The notes beneath the pieces were generated by a model. The model ran no database searches and was not told the DNA's origin. It saw nothing but the letters and a program-made list of their open reading frames with translations. From the NCBI GenBank assembly GCA_963700495.1, contig CAVOXT010000001.1:1-64000 (forward strand): a DNA stretch of 64,000 nucleotides, written 5' to 3'. This DNA is from JACCTU01 sp963700495 (GTDB lineage Bacteria; Actinomycetota; Thermoleophilia; Gaiellales; Gaiellaceae). A program made the position numbers and the translations under genes. Below, one piece after another: positions 8,859-17,141 of this stretch (positions are counted from its first letter, which is position 1; each line of letters begins with the position of its first letter).

Positions 8859-10649
8859 CGCGGCGTGCTCGACGCCGGCCGCGGCGTAGGCCTCGTCCTC
8901 GTCGAGCGTCTCGTTCTGGAGCAGCGCTTCGGCAAGCGAATCGAGCTTGTCGCGGTTCTGAAGGATGAGCTCGGTCACTTCCTGGTGCGCTTCCTCGACG
9001 ATGCGGCTGGTCTCTGCGTCGATCAGCTCGCGTGTGCGCTCCGAGACCTCGGCCACACCGGGAAGGAACGGTCCGGCACCGTCGGTGGGAAGGACTGCGA
9101 GTGGTCCGATGGTCGAGCTCATGCCCCAGCGTCCGACCATCTGGCGGGCGATCTGCGTCAGCTGCTGGATGTCGGACTCGGCGCCGGTCGAGATCTCGCC
9201 GAAGACGATCTCCTCCGCTGCGCGGCCGCCGAGAGCGACCTTCACCTTCGCGAGCAGCTCCGGCCGCTGGTAGCTGAAGCGGTCGGCCTCGGGAGCGGAG
9301 AAGGTGACTCCCAGAGAGAGGCCGCGCGGGATGATCGAGATCTTCCTGACGGGGTCGGCGCCCTCGGTGAGCATGCCCACGATCGCGTGTCCGCCCTCGT
9401 GGTAGGCGGTGCGCCGCCGATCGGCGGGGCTCAACATCACCATTCGCTCGGCGCCGAGCACGATCCGTTCGAGTGCATCGCTGAAGTCGGCTTCGGTCAC
9501 CTTCTCGTGGCCTAGGCGCGCTGCGAGAAGCGCGGCCTCGTTGACGAGATTGGCGAGATCCGCACCCACCATGCCCGGTGTCCCGGCCGCGATCCGTCCG
9601 AGGTCGACGTCGTCGGCCAGCGGCATGCCGCGTGCGTGCACCTCGAGGATCCTCTGCCGTCCCGTCCGGTCCGGCGGTTGGACGGCAATTCGCCGGTCGA
9701 ACCGTCCAGGACGAAGCAGCGCCGAGTCGAGCACGTCCTGCCGGTTGGTCGCACCGATCACGATCACGTTCGTCGACGAGTCGAACCCGTCCATCTCGGT
9801 GAGGATCTGGTTCAGTGTCTGCTCGCGCTCGTCGTTGCCTCCGCTGAAGCCGGCGATTCCCGACGTACGGGAACGGCCGATCGCGTCCAACTCGTCGATG
9901 AAGATGATCGCGGGCGCGGCCTCCTTGGCCTGCGCAAAGAGGTCCCGAACACGCGAGGCGCCTATGCCGACGATCGCCTCGACGAACTCGGATGCCGACA
10001 TCGAGAAGAACGGCACATTGGCCTCCCCGGCGACGGCCCGCGCCAACAAGGTCTTGCCGGTACCGGGCGGGCCGGAGAGAAGCACACCGTGGGGAATGCG
10101 TGCTCCGAGCCTGCTGTACTTGCCGGGGTCGCGCAGGAAGTCGACCACTTCCGAGAGCTCCGCCTTCGCCTCGTCGATACCGGCGACCTCGTCGAACGTG
10201 ATCTGTTCGCCGGACGGCTGGTAGCGGCGGGCGCGGGACCGGCCGAACGATCCGAGCATGTTCTGCACGCTTCCCGAACGCCGTAGCAACCAGAACAGCA
10301 GCCCGATGAAGAGGACCGTCGGCAGGAAGCTGAGGATCAAGCTCTGCCACAAGGGCGGCCCGGTATCGAGCGGCTCGGCGTTGACCACCACGCCCTTCCG
10401 CTGGAGGAGTTGCGCGAGCGAATCCGTGTCGGCGAACGCCGGAATCTCCGTCTTGAACTTGGTCGTCGGCTTCGAATCCCCGTACGACTCCTCGTCCTTG
10501 AACGTTCCTTGAATCGCCGTTCCTTTCGAGGTGATCGAGGCGACGTCGCCGTCCGACACTTGCTGGAGGAAGAACGGGCTGTACGGAACCCGCACACGAG
10601 CCGGCTCGTGCGTCACTCTCGAGCCGGCCCAGATGTTGATCGCGAGCAA
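8814..10649 (-). CDS. ftsH: ATP-dependent zinc metalloprotease FtsH
   Basis: Membrane-anchored AAA+ protease that degrades misfolded membrane and regulatory proteins. Counting from the TTG at 10649: a periplasmic domain, a second membrane helix (about 101-121), Walker A GPPGTGKT (193-200), Walker B IIFIDELDAIG, SRH around NRQDVLDSALLRPGRFDRR, then the zinc site HEGGH (417-421; HEAGH is usual) and the third-ligand region GAESDIQQLT. The first membrane helix (VAFALALLAINIW) is cut at 10649. A likelier start is GTG at 10782, which comes into frame if the six-T run at 10753-10758 is one base too long. The 612 residues seen are otherwise complete. It is divergent from the antiporter gene and convergent with the cNMP-binding gene. 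Confidence 0.93.
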   Translation of the reverse strand: MLAINIWAGSRVTHEPARVRVPYSPFFLQQVSDGDVASITSKGTAIQGTFKDEESYGDSKPTTKFKTEIPAFADTDSLAQLLQRKGVVVNAEPLDTGPPLWQSLILSFLPTVLFIGLLFWLLRRSGSVQNMLGSFGRSRARRYQPSGEQITFDEVAGIDEAKAELSEVVDFLRDPGKYSRLGARIPHGVLLSGPPGTGKTLLARAVAGEANVPFFSMSASEFVEAIVGIGASRVRDLFAQAKEAAPAIIFIDELDAIGRSRTSGIAGFSGGNDEREQTLNQILTEMDGFDSSTNVIVIGATNRQDVLDSALLRPGRFDRRIAVQPPDRTGRQRILEVHARGMPLADDVDLGRIAAGTPGMVGADLANLVNEAALLAARLGHEKVTEADFSDALERIVLGAERMVMLSPADRRRTAYHEGGHAIVGMLTEGADPVRKISIIPRGLSLGVTFSAPEADRFSYQRPELLAKVKVALGGRAAEEIVFGEISTGAESDIQQLTQIARQMVGRWGMSSTIGPLAVLPTDGAGPFLPGVAEVSERTRELIDAETSRIVEEAHQEVTELILQNRDKLDSLAEALLQNETLDEDEAYAAAGVEHAASGAKQLVPPPALPV

Positions 10650-10859
10650 CGCGAGCGCGAACGCGACCCACCGCCAGCTGGCGCGAAAACGCCGCGGCGT
10701 CTCAGGCTTGCCAGGCGATGATCCCCGCGCGTCCGGCGCCCGCTCGGATTCCTTTTTTGCCGTGACGAACGCCTCCCTTCACAGACCGGTCGCCTCCGTC
10801 CACATCCACGCTACCTCTCCGGAGAGAATCCCGACCGAAATCCTGAAGAGCACGCGTCG

Positions 10860-10868
10860 AGGAGGTGA
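10860..10868 (+). promoter_or_regulatory. Strong Shine-Dalgarno (AGGAGGTGA) before a CTG codon
   Basis: AGGAGGTGA is complementary to the 16S rRNA 3' end. It lies 4 bases (10869-10872) before a CTG at 10873 that is in frame with the antiporter. No ATG, GTG or TTG in that frame lies at a workable distance. Confidence 0.55.
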
Positions 10869-10872
10869 GGAG

Positions 10873-12171
10873 CTGGGAGCCTGGGAACTCGCGACGATCG
10901 CGTTCGTGTTGCTCGCGTTCTCGGCCGTCTCACGGCGGCTCGAGCACTCGGTCGTCACGGCGGCGATCTTCTTCACGTCGGCGGGCCTGCTGGCAGGCCC
11001 GGCGCTCGGCCTCATCGACCTGCAAGTCCGCGGCGAGTCCGTGAAGCTGCTGGCGGAGGCGACGCTGACGCTGGTCCTGTTCGCCGATGCGTCGCGGATC
11101 TCGTTCCCGGCCCTGCGCAGCGAGTACACCGTGCCTGCGCGCCTACTTGGGATCGGCCTGCCGCTCACGATCGTGGCCGGGACTCTTCTCGGCATCGGCG
11201 TGCTGCCCGGCGTCAGCCTGGTCGAGGCGCTGGTCCTCTCGATCATGCTCGCCTGCACCGACGCCGCGCTCGGCCAGGCGGTGGTAACCGACGAACGGAT
11301 CCCTTCGCGGATCCGGCAAGGCCTCAACGTCGAAAGCGGCCTCAACGACGGAATCTGCGTCCCGCTCTTCTTCATCGCGCTCGCCCTGGCCGAGGCGGAC
11401 GAGACCGCAATGACGGCACACGCGGCCGCGCAGCTCGTATTCGAGGAGATCGGATACGGCCTCGTCGCAGGCGTTGCGGCCGGCGTCCTCGGTGCGCTCG
11501 CTCTACGGGTCGCGGTGCGCCGTTCACTCGTGGAGCCGCACTGGCTGCAGATCCTGACGGCGGCCACCGCGATTCTCGCGGCAGGGATAGCGACCGGTCT
11601 CGGAGGCAGCATCTTCATCGCCGCCTTCACCGGCGGGTTCGTGTTCGGCGTTGTCAACCGTGAGAGTGGTCGCGAGGCGTCGTACCTCGTCGACGAGGGC
11701 GGCGAGGTGCTCAACGCCGTCACGTTCATCGTCTTCGGTGCCGTGATCCTCGGCCCCGTGCTCGACGACCTCGGCTGGGAAGTCCTCGCCTACGCAGTGC
11801 TGAGCTTGACCGTCGTGCGGATGCTCCCGGTCGCGCTCTCGCTGCTCGGGAGCGGCGCACGCCGCCCGACGCTCGCCTTTGTGGGCTGGTTCGGCCCGCG
11901 CGGCCTCGCCTCAATCGTCTTCGCCGTGATCCTGATCGACGAGTCGTCGCTCCCCCACGAGCGCACCATGCTGCTCGCCGTCGTGGCGACGATCGGCATC
12001 TCGGTGTTCGCGCACGGGCTGACTGCGCAGCCGCTGACGAACCGCTACGTGAGCTGGTACGCGTCCCACCCCCGCGAGCAGCTGCCGCCGATGGAAAGCG
12101 TGCCCGCGGCAAGTCAGCGGTGGCGCAAGCCGCGAGCAGCCGACGCGGAAGTTGCCGGTCGAGACGGCTGA
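10873..12171 (+). CDS. Cation:proton antiporter (CPA1/NhaP-like)
   Basis: A polytopic membrane protein of about 432 residues with around 12 hydrophobic segments, predicted to exchange Na+ or K+ for protons. Family motifs include FFTSAGLLAGP near the start, the ion-binding region MLACTDAALGQAVV (TD for the usual TDPV motif), NVESGLNDGICVPLFF, and GWFGPRGLASIVFAVIL, which carries the conserved GPRG. The start is inferred: a near-perfect Shine-Dalgarno lies just upstream of CTG 10873 (reading LGAWELATIAFVLLAF). GTG 10762 is the next upstream alternative but would add residues without family resemblance. It is divergent from ftsH. The C-terminal 30 residues are a short cytosolic tail. Confidence 0.85.
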   Translation: MGAWELATIAFVLLAFSAVSRRLEHSVVTAAIFFTSAGLLAGPALGLIDLQVRGESVKLLAEATLTLVLFADASRISFPALRSEYTVPARLLGIGLPLTIVAGTLLGIGVLPGVSLVEALVLSIMLACTDAALGQAVVTDERIPSRIRQGLNVESGLNDGICVPLFFIALALAEADETAMTAHAAAQLVFEEIGYGLVAGVAAGVLGALALRVAVRRSLVEPHWLQILTAATAILAAGIATGLGGSIFIAAFTGGFVFGVVNRESGREASYLVDEGGEVLNAVTFIVFGAVILGPVLDDLGWEVLAYAVLSLTVVRMLPVALSLLGSGARRPTLAFVGWFGPRGLASIVFAVILIDESSLPHERTMLLAVVATIGISVFAHGLTAQPLTNRYVSWYASHPREQLPPMESVPAASQRWRKPRAADAEVAGRDG

Positions 12172-12295
12172 CAAAGGCACCGCCTCGCTGCGCGAAGACT
12201 GGACTCGCATGGTGTTCGAGTGCACGATGGCGTTTCGAACCCCGGCCGAAACTGACTTCCGGTGTTCCAGGGGTCAGGGAAAGGATGTGTTCGTG

Positions 12296-13495
12296 ATGGC
12301 GACTGTCTTGTGTGTGCTCTACGACGATCCGGTCGACGGCTACCCGTCTTCCTATGCGCGCGACGGAATCCCTGTGATCGAGCGTTATTTCGACGGGCAG
12401 ACAACGCCGACGCCGCAGGCCGTCGATTTCACGCCGGGTGAGTTGTTGGGCAGCGTCTCCGGCGAGTTGGGGCTGCGTGGGTTCCTGGAGGAGCGGGGTC
12501 ACCGGTTGGTGGTGACCGCGGACAAGGATGGTTCCGACTCGGTGTTCGAGCGTGAGCTTCCGGAGGCTGAGGTGGTGATCTCCCAGCCGTTCTGGCCTGC
12601 CTATCTGACCGCTGAGCGGATTGCCAAGGCGCCGAAGCTCAAGCTGGCGATCACGGCGGGGATCGGCTCCGATCATGTCGACCTGCAGGCGGCGATCGAG
12701 CGAGAGATCACGGTTGCCGAGGTGACCTACTCGAACAGCATCAGCGTCTCCGAGCATGTGGTGATGATGATCCTGGCGCTCGTCCGTAACTACATCCCGT
12801 CCTACCAGTGGGTGGTGAAGGGCGGTTGGAACATCGCCGACTGCGTCTCCCGCTCCTATGACCTGGAAGGGATGCAGGTGGGGACGGTGGCCGCGGGCCG
12901 GATCGGCTCGGCCGTGCTGCGCCGCTTGAAGCCGTTCGAGGTCGGCTTGCACTACACCGATCGGCACCGGCTTCCGGCCGAGGTGGAGCAGGAGCTTGGT
13001 GTCACCTTCCACGAGACGGTCGAGTCGCTCGTTGGCGTGTGTGACGTGGTGACGATCAATGCGCCGCTGCACCCGGAGACCGAGCACATGTTCGACGACC
13101 GGCTGATCGGGATGATGAAGCGGGGCGCCTATCTCGTGAACACGGCGCGCGGCAAGATCTGTGACCGCGACGCGGTCGTGCGTGCGCTCGAGAGTGGGCA
13201 GCTCGCCGGGTACGCCGGTGATGTCTGGTTCCCACAACCCGCACCGAAGGACCACCCGTGGCGGACGATGCCGCATCACGGCATGACCCCGCACACCTCG
13301 GGCACAAGTCTCTCCGCGCAGGCTCGTTATGCGGCCGGGACGCGGGAGATCCTCGAGTGCTGGCTGGACGGGCGGCCGATCCGGGAGGAGTACCTGATCG
13401 TGGATGCCGGCAAGCTGGCCGGCACCGGCGCTCACTCCTACAGCGCCGGAGATGCCACCGGCGGCTCCGACGAGGCGGCCCGCTTCACGAGGTGA
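12296..13495 (+). CDS. fdh: NAD-dependent formate dehydrogenase
   Basis: Oxidises formate to CO2 with NAD+, without metals, in the cytosol. The 399 residues align end to end with the Pseudomonas sp. 101 type enzyme with an offset of about one residue. Visible functional residues are P98-F99 (PFWP), N147 in TYSNSISVSEH, the NAD loop AAGRIG (199-204), D222 in YTDRHRLP (NAD specificity), R285 in NTARGK, D309 and Q314 in AGDVWFPQPAP, and the catalytic H333 in TPHTSG. This makes the specific assignment stronger than generic D-2-hydroxyacid dehydrogenase. ATG 12296 is chosen by homology; GTG 12293 is adjacent. It stands alone between the antiporter and an opposite-strand gene, with no other formate genes nearby. 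A role in NADH supply or formaldehyde detoxification is an inference. Confidence 0.93.
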   Translation: MATVLCVLYDDPVDGYPSSYARDGIPVIERYFDGQTTPTPQAVDFTPGELLGSVSGELGLRGFLEERGHRLVVTADKDGSDSVFERELPEAEVVISQPFWPAYLTAERIAKAPKLKLAITAGIGSDHVDLQAAIEREITVAEVTYSNSISVSEHVVMMILALVRNYIPSYQWVVKGGWNIADCVSRSYDLEGMQVGTVAAGRIGSAVLRRLKPFEVGLHYTDRHRLPAEVEQELGVTFHETVESLVGVCDVVTINAPLHPETEHMFDDRLIGMMKRGAYLVNTARGKICDRDAVVRALESGQLAGYAGDVWFPQPAPKDHPWRTMPHHGMTPHTSGTSLSAQARYAAGTREILECWLDGRPIREEYLIVDAGKLAGTGAHSYSAGDATGGSDEAARFTR

Positions 13496-13599
13496 GCCGC
13501 AGGGAAGACGAGGTCGAAAAGCAGCTCGATTGTGATGTGACTGGTGCGCTTGTGACAACACAGGGAGAACACCGGTACGCGCGACGCATCAGCGCTGCC

Positions 13600-14310
13600 T
13601 CACGGGAGCACGATCAGGACACACGCCGCCCAATGCTTAATGTCGGCTGAGGTGTTCTCGCCAGGCTTGCTGCATGAGAGGTCGACCGGTGCCGTACCTG
13701 ATGTAACCCATGTTCTAAGCAGGATCGACTTGATCTCTTCGTTCGTCGGCACTGGAAGCTGGAAGCTGAGAGCCGCCTGTCCGCTTTCGTCAGGACCGAA
13801 GCTTGCGCGGTAGAGAGTTGCTATCGGGTCATGTTTCGTATCTGTGGGGTGATCGTTTCCGTCCATGGTTGAGTAGCCCTCGACGGAGGCCTCCATCTGG
13901 TCCGTCGCTCCCAGCCCGTCTCGTACGATCCTCGCCTCGATGTGCTCAGTCGGGGAGCTGATCAGAGATGCGCTGATCTGTGGTCGACCTGCATGGTGAT
14001 CAAGTGCGGCATAAGCCGCGACAAGAAGACCCGCGACCAGCACAACCATGCCGGCGCCCGCCAGACTCAGCAGGTTGGGGAGCGCTGCGAATCCGCCCAG
14101 CAACAATGCAACGCCGACAACAATTACCGAGATGAGAAGGATCGTCTGGTGGTTGCGCCGAGCGCCATCAGCCCCTCCGAACGTTGCAAGCAGAGCTGCT
14201 AGGGCCGTGACTGAACCTAGTAACACGGGGACTACAGGATTGTCTGTCAGCGCCGCGCGAAGCCCTTTGGTCTTCTCCTCCGGGACACGGTCACTCACCA
14301 GTAGCCACAC
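13600..14310 (-). CDS. Hypothetical membrane protein with C-terminal extracytoplasmic domain
   Basis: I do not recognise a family. The 236 residues have a short charged N-terminus (SDRVPEEKTKG), then three hydrophobic segments at about 25-45, 55-76 and 80-103 (VVPVLLGSVTALAALLATF, ILLISVIVVGVALLLGGFAAL, AGMVVLVAGLLVAAYAAL). A soluble domain of about 120 residues follows, with beta-rich alternation and a Cys pair (residues near 212 and 229). The domain is probably outside. It is adjacent to a recombinase remnant and codon use is slightly less GC-rich than its neighbours, so it may belong to a transferred segment. The GTG or ATG start is not supported by an obvious ribosome site. Confidence 0.6.
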   Translation of the reverse strand: MWLLVSDRVPEEKTKGLRAALTDNPVVPVLLGSVTALAALLATFGGADGARRNHQTILLISVIVVGVALLLGGFAALPNLLSLAGAGMVVLVAGLLVAAYAALDHHAGRPQISASLISSPTEHIEARIVRDGLGATDQMEASVEGYSTMDGNDHPTDTKHDPIATLYRASFGPDESGQAALSFQLPVPTNEEIKSILLRTWVTSGTAPVDLSCSKPGENTSADIKHWAACVLIVLP

Positions 14311-14397
14311 CCTTCTGGTTCGGTCACTTAGCTTGTACCGCGTGCATGGTCGTCGTGCAAGAGTCGGGTCTTGCGGTCGAGCGGATCTTGGTCGGGT

Positions 14398-14697
14398 CTA
14401 CTCGTCGAACGCGATGTGCGCACACGTGTCGAGCGTTAGCGACTTCGGCGAGTGTCCGAGTTGCGCTGCCACCGTGTGACCGGCACACCGCGGCCGATTT
14501 GGACGTTCGCGTTACCGTGCCGAAGGTCGCGCGGGTGGTAGTGCGCGATCCCGGCCGTCTTGCAAGCTCGGGCCATCTACCCGCGCTGCCACCCGGGCTC
14601 GAGCGCTCCGCTGGGTTGATTCTTTCCGCGGCTACTCGGGACGACCTCCGTAACGAGCTGCTCAGCCAGGAGAACAGGTCGGAGATCAACAAGGTTC
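14398..14697 (-). pseudogene. Tyrosine recombinase (phage-type integrase) C-terminal remnant
   Basis: On the minus strand one frame reads ACKTAGIAHYHPRDLRHG followed by NVQIGRGVPVT, which contains the HxLRH box of tyrosine recombinases. A neighbouring frame continues with VAAQLGHSPKSLTLDT and ends CAHIAFDE at the stop 14398-14400. The LGHS box (second active-site histidine) and the position of the nucleophile, here Cys instead of Tyr in DTCAHI, are recognisable. A change of frame near 14,480, the Tyr-to-Cys change and the missing N-terminal half mark it as dead. No tRNA or direct repeat is seen next to it. Confidence 0.7.
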
Positions 14698-15100
14698 GGA
14701 ATTGGCTGAAGCCGGACTCGATCAGCGCGGTTCGGTGCTCAACTGAAGCCGAAGCTCGGAAAGCAGACGGCGGACTGGGATCCGTTCTCGATCAGGCTCA
14801 CCCGTTGCCGTACGTACTGGATTCCTGATCTGAACTCGACGCCGCCAAACCAGTTACGGCAAGAGACAGTCTGTTTCGGGATCGAGATTCCGCACAACCC
14901 GTCCCCGCCGGGCCGCGCGGCTGAGCGCCAAGGGCGCGACCGCGCTCCGCCCCGTTCACTGGCCGCATCGAACCAACGGGCCGCCTGGATGCATCAGGAG
15001 AAGGGCGCGGACGGAACTGTAGGGGTCGCGTCTAGGGCTTTCCCGCTAGAGGGCGGTGCGGTCGCGACCTAGATTCGAGGAACAGGAGTCATGCACACCC
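14698..15100. other. Intergenic stretch, no convincing gene
   Basis: About 400 bases between the recombinase remnant and a small rightward gene. One rightward frame gives a protein-like phrase (KQTADWDPFSIRLTRCRTYW) near 14,760-14,830, possibly a relic of another mobile-element gene, but it has no start or support. The rest shows no structure that I can defend. Confidence 0.4.
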
Positions 15101-15113
15101 ACAGGAGGAAGTC

Positions 15114-15272
15114 ATGCCCGACAAAGACAAGAACGAGCAGAAGGGGATTCGTTGGATGTCAGTCGCGGAGGCGACCAGGTACCTGAAGCCGAAAGACCCT
15201 GCCCAGGGAGGCTCGTCACGATTCGTGTACTGGTACAACCGTCAGACGCTGGCGCGCTTGCGAACGGTCTAG
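15114..15272 (+). CDS. Small basic protein, possibly excisionase/HTH-like
   Basis: A 52-residue product starting MPDKDKNEQKGIRWMSVAEA. The ATG at 15114 is preceded by AGGAGGAA about 5 bases upstream, a good ribosome site, which is why I accept such a short frame. The middle (MSVAEATRYLK) resembles the first helix-turn of MerR/excisionase-type DNA-binding proteins, and the end (FVYWYNRQTLARLRTV) is basic and aromatic. The product is too short to name. Its position 400 bases from a recombinase remnant makes a phage or element origin plausible. Confidence 0.5.
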   Translation: MPDKDKNEQKGIRWMSVAEATRYLKPKDPAQGGSSRFVYWYNRQTLARLRTV

Positions 15273-15450
15273 CGCTTCGATAGGGCGGTACGGGCTCGAT
15301 CGGTACCGCCCGCTGCGACCGGGCTTGCCGCCTGAACCAGGTACCTCGTGGTGTGAACCGGCTACGACGCGCTGGTTGTCTAGCACGTTGGATCCTCAGC
15401 GCGTGGCTATAGGGTCCGGACTCAATTGCTCCCTCCTCGAGGAGGAGATC

Positions 15451-15930
15451 ATGACCATCACATCTGAGGGTGGCTGCGCGTGCGGCACGGTTCGCTATCG
15501 CCTGGCGTCGGATCCGCTCTTCGTCCACTGCTGTCATTGCCTGAACTGCCAGCGACAGACCGGAAGCGCGTTCGTGATCAACCTGTTGATCGAAGCCGAT
15601 CGAGTGGAGCTCCTCGCCGGGGACCCCCAGGCGGTCGCCGTGCCTCGCGAAGGCGGCAAGAAGCAGAAGATCTGGCGCTGTCCGACCTGCCAGGTGGCGG
15701 TCTTTAGCCAGTACACCAGCCGCAAGGTGCGATTCGTTCGCGGCGGTACGCTCGACGATCCGGCTGCGGTCGCTCCCGACGTGCACATCTTCACGCGGTC
15801 GAAGCTGCCTTGGGTCGCGCTCCCCGACACGGTGCCGGCGTTCGAGGTCTACTACGACACGAAGAAGTTGTGGCCCGCCGCCAGCCTCGAGCGGCTCGAG
15901 GCGCTCACGACGCCGGCGAACCATGACTAG
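15451..15930 (+). CDS. GFA family protein (glutathione-dependent formaldehyde-activating enzyme/CENP-V fold)
   Basis: A zinc-binding beta-protein of 159 residues. Cysteine motifs of the GFA fold are GGCACGTVRYRL (residues 7-18), HCCHCLNCQRQTGSAF (about 28-43) and WRCPTCQVAVFS (about 76-87), which supply the structural and catalytic zinc ligands. The ATG at 15451 has GGAGGAG immediately upstream. Members were named for binding S-hydroxymethylglutathione. In actinobacteria, which lack glutathione, the substrate is unknown, so the function is not assigned beyond the fold. It is convergent with an MDR oxidoreductase gene. Confidence 0.85.
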   Translation: MTITSEGGCACGTVRYRLASDPLFVHCCHCLNCQRQTGSAFVINLLIEADRVELLAGDPQAVAVPREGGKKQKIWRCPTCQVAVFSQYTSRKVRFVRGGTLDDPAAVAPDVHIFTRSKLPWVALPDTVPAFEVYYDTKKLWPAASLERLEALTTPANHD

Positions 15931-15950
15931 GTGACGCGCTGCGCTAGCCC

Positions 15951-16967
15951 TTACGCCGGCACTTCCTCCTCGCGCTTCGCGGCGGGCTCAGGCTGCTCGC
16001 CGGGCGAAGCCTCGCTGACGCGGAGCACGACGTTGCCGGTCTTCTGGCCGGTCTCGACGTAGCGGTTGGCCTCGACGACCTCGTCGAGCGCGTACCTCCG
16101 GTCGATCACAGGCCGGTACTTGCCCGCGTCGACGAGCTCCTTGATGAGGAGGAGGTCTTCCTTGCTATAGCGGCCGATGGCCAGCTTCGCACGCCTGCTC
16201 CCGACGAACCGTGTGATGAGTGCGACGAGCGGCACGTGGTACATGAATCCGAGGTCGGCGGTGATGTAGATCCCGCCGGGTTTCAGGGAGCGGCGGCAAC
16301 GGCGGAACGAGTGCTTGCCGACCGCGTCGAAGATCACGTCGTACGTCTTGCCGTTCTTCGTGAAGTCCTCGCGAAAGCGATCGAGGACATCCCCCGCTCC
16401 CAGCGGCCGCACGACCTCGACGTCTTTCGTGTCGCACACCGCGGTCACCTCGGCCTCGAAGTGGTGTGCGAGTAGCTGCACGGCGGCCGTTCCGATGGAG
16501 CCCGCGGCGCCGTAGACGAGGACGCTCTTCCCCCGCAGCGGATACGCCGGTCGCAGGCAGGTCAGCGCGAGCAGCGAGCCGTCGGGGACGGCGGCCGCCT
16601 CCTCGTACGTCAGCCCCGTCGGCTTCTGTGCGATCACGCCGCTCTCACGCGCGGCCACGTACTCCGCGTTCGCGCCGCCCTTGATGCCGAACACGTCGTC
16701 GCCGGCCCGAAACTCGGTCACGGCCGCCCCGACGTCCTCGACGCGTCCCGCGAACTCCATGCCTGCGATCGTCCGCTTCGGGCGGCGAATGCCGGTGAAC
16801 ACACGGCTGAACGGGTACTCGAGGCCGCGCAGGCCCGTGTCGCTGCGGGTGACCGTCGAGGCGTGGACCCTGACGAGCACCTCGTCCTCCTTCGGCACGG
16901 GCCGCTCGACGTCCACGACGCGCAGCACCTCCGGAGGCCCGTACCGGTCGTGGACGACTGCTCTCAA
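15951..16967 (-). CDS. NAD(P)-dependent alcohol dehydrogenase/quinone reductase-like MDR protein
   Basis: A 338-residue medium-chain dehydrogenase/reductase. The N-terminus (MRAVVHDRYGPPEVLRV) and VLVRVHASTVTRSD are typical of the quinone-oxidoreductase branch. The usual catalytic zinc cysteine is replaced by S/D residues and the structural zinc cysteine lobe is absent, so this is a zinc-independent member. The nucleotide-binding loop is YGAAGSIGTAAVQLL (about 151-165). IAGMEFAGRVEDVGAAV is the conserved N-domain turn. It probably reduces quinones or enones with NADPH; the substrate is unknown. It is transcribed leftward, convergent with the GFA gene. Confidence 0.88.
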   Translation of the reverse strand: MRAVVHDRYGPPEVLRVVDVERPVPKEDEVLVRVHASTVTRSDTGLRGLEYPFSRVFTGIRRPKRTIAGMEFAGRVEDVGAAVTEFRAGDDVFGIKGGANAEYVAARESGVIAQKPTGLTYEEAAAVPDGSLLALTCLRPAYPLRGKSVLVYGAAGSIGTAAVQLLAHHFEAEVTAVCDTKDVEVVRPLGAGDVLDRFREDFTKNGKTYDVIFDAVGKHSFRRCRRSLKPGGIYITADLGFMYHVPLVALITRFVGSRRAKLAIGRYSKEDLLLIKELVDAGKYRPVIDRRYALDEVVEANRYVETGQKTGNVVLRVSEASPGEQPEPAAKREEEVPA

Positions 16968-17141
16968 TCGGTTGAGCTTGCTCGCTTCGTCCCGCGTGGC
17001 ACGTTCGCCTCCCGCGTTCTTGTCGCCATGATTCTTACCGTCTCACACGTCTTGGTCGTGTCAACTGTCCCGGGTGGCAGCGTCCACCGCTGTTAGCGCA
17101 CTGTGATGCAGTTGTGAGCAGCCGGCGGGATCCTCGAACCG

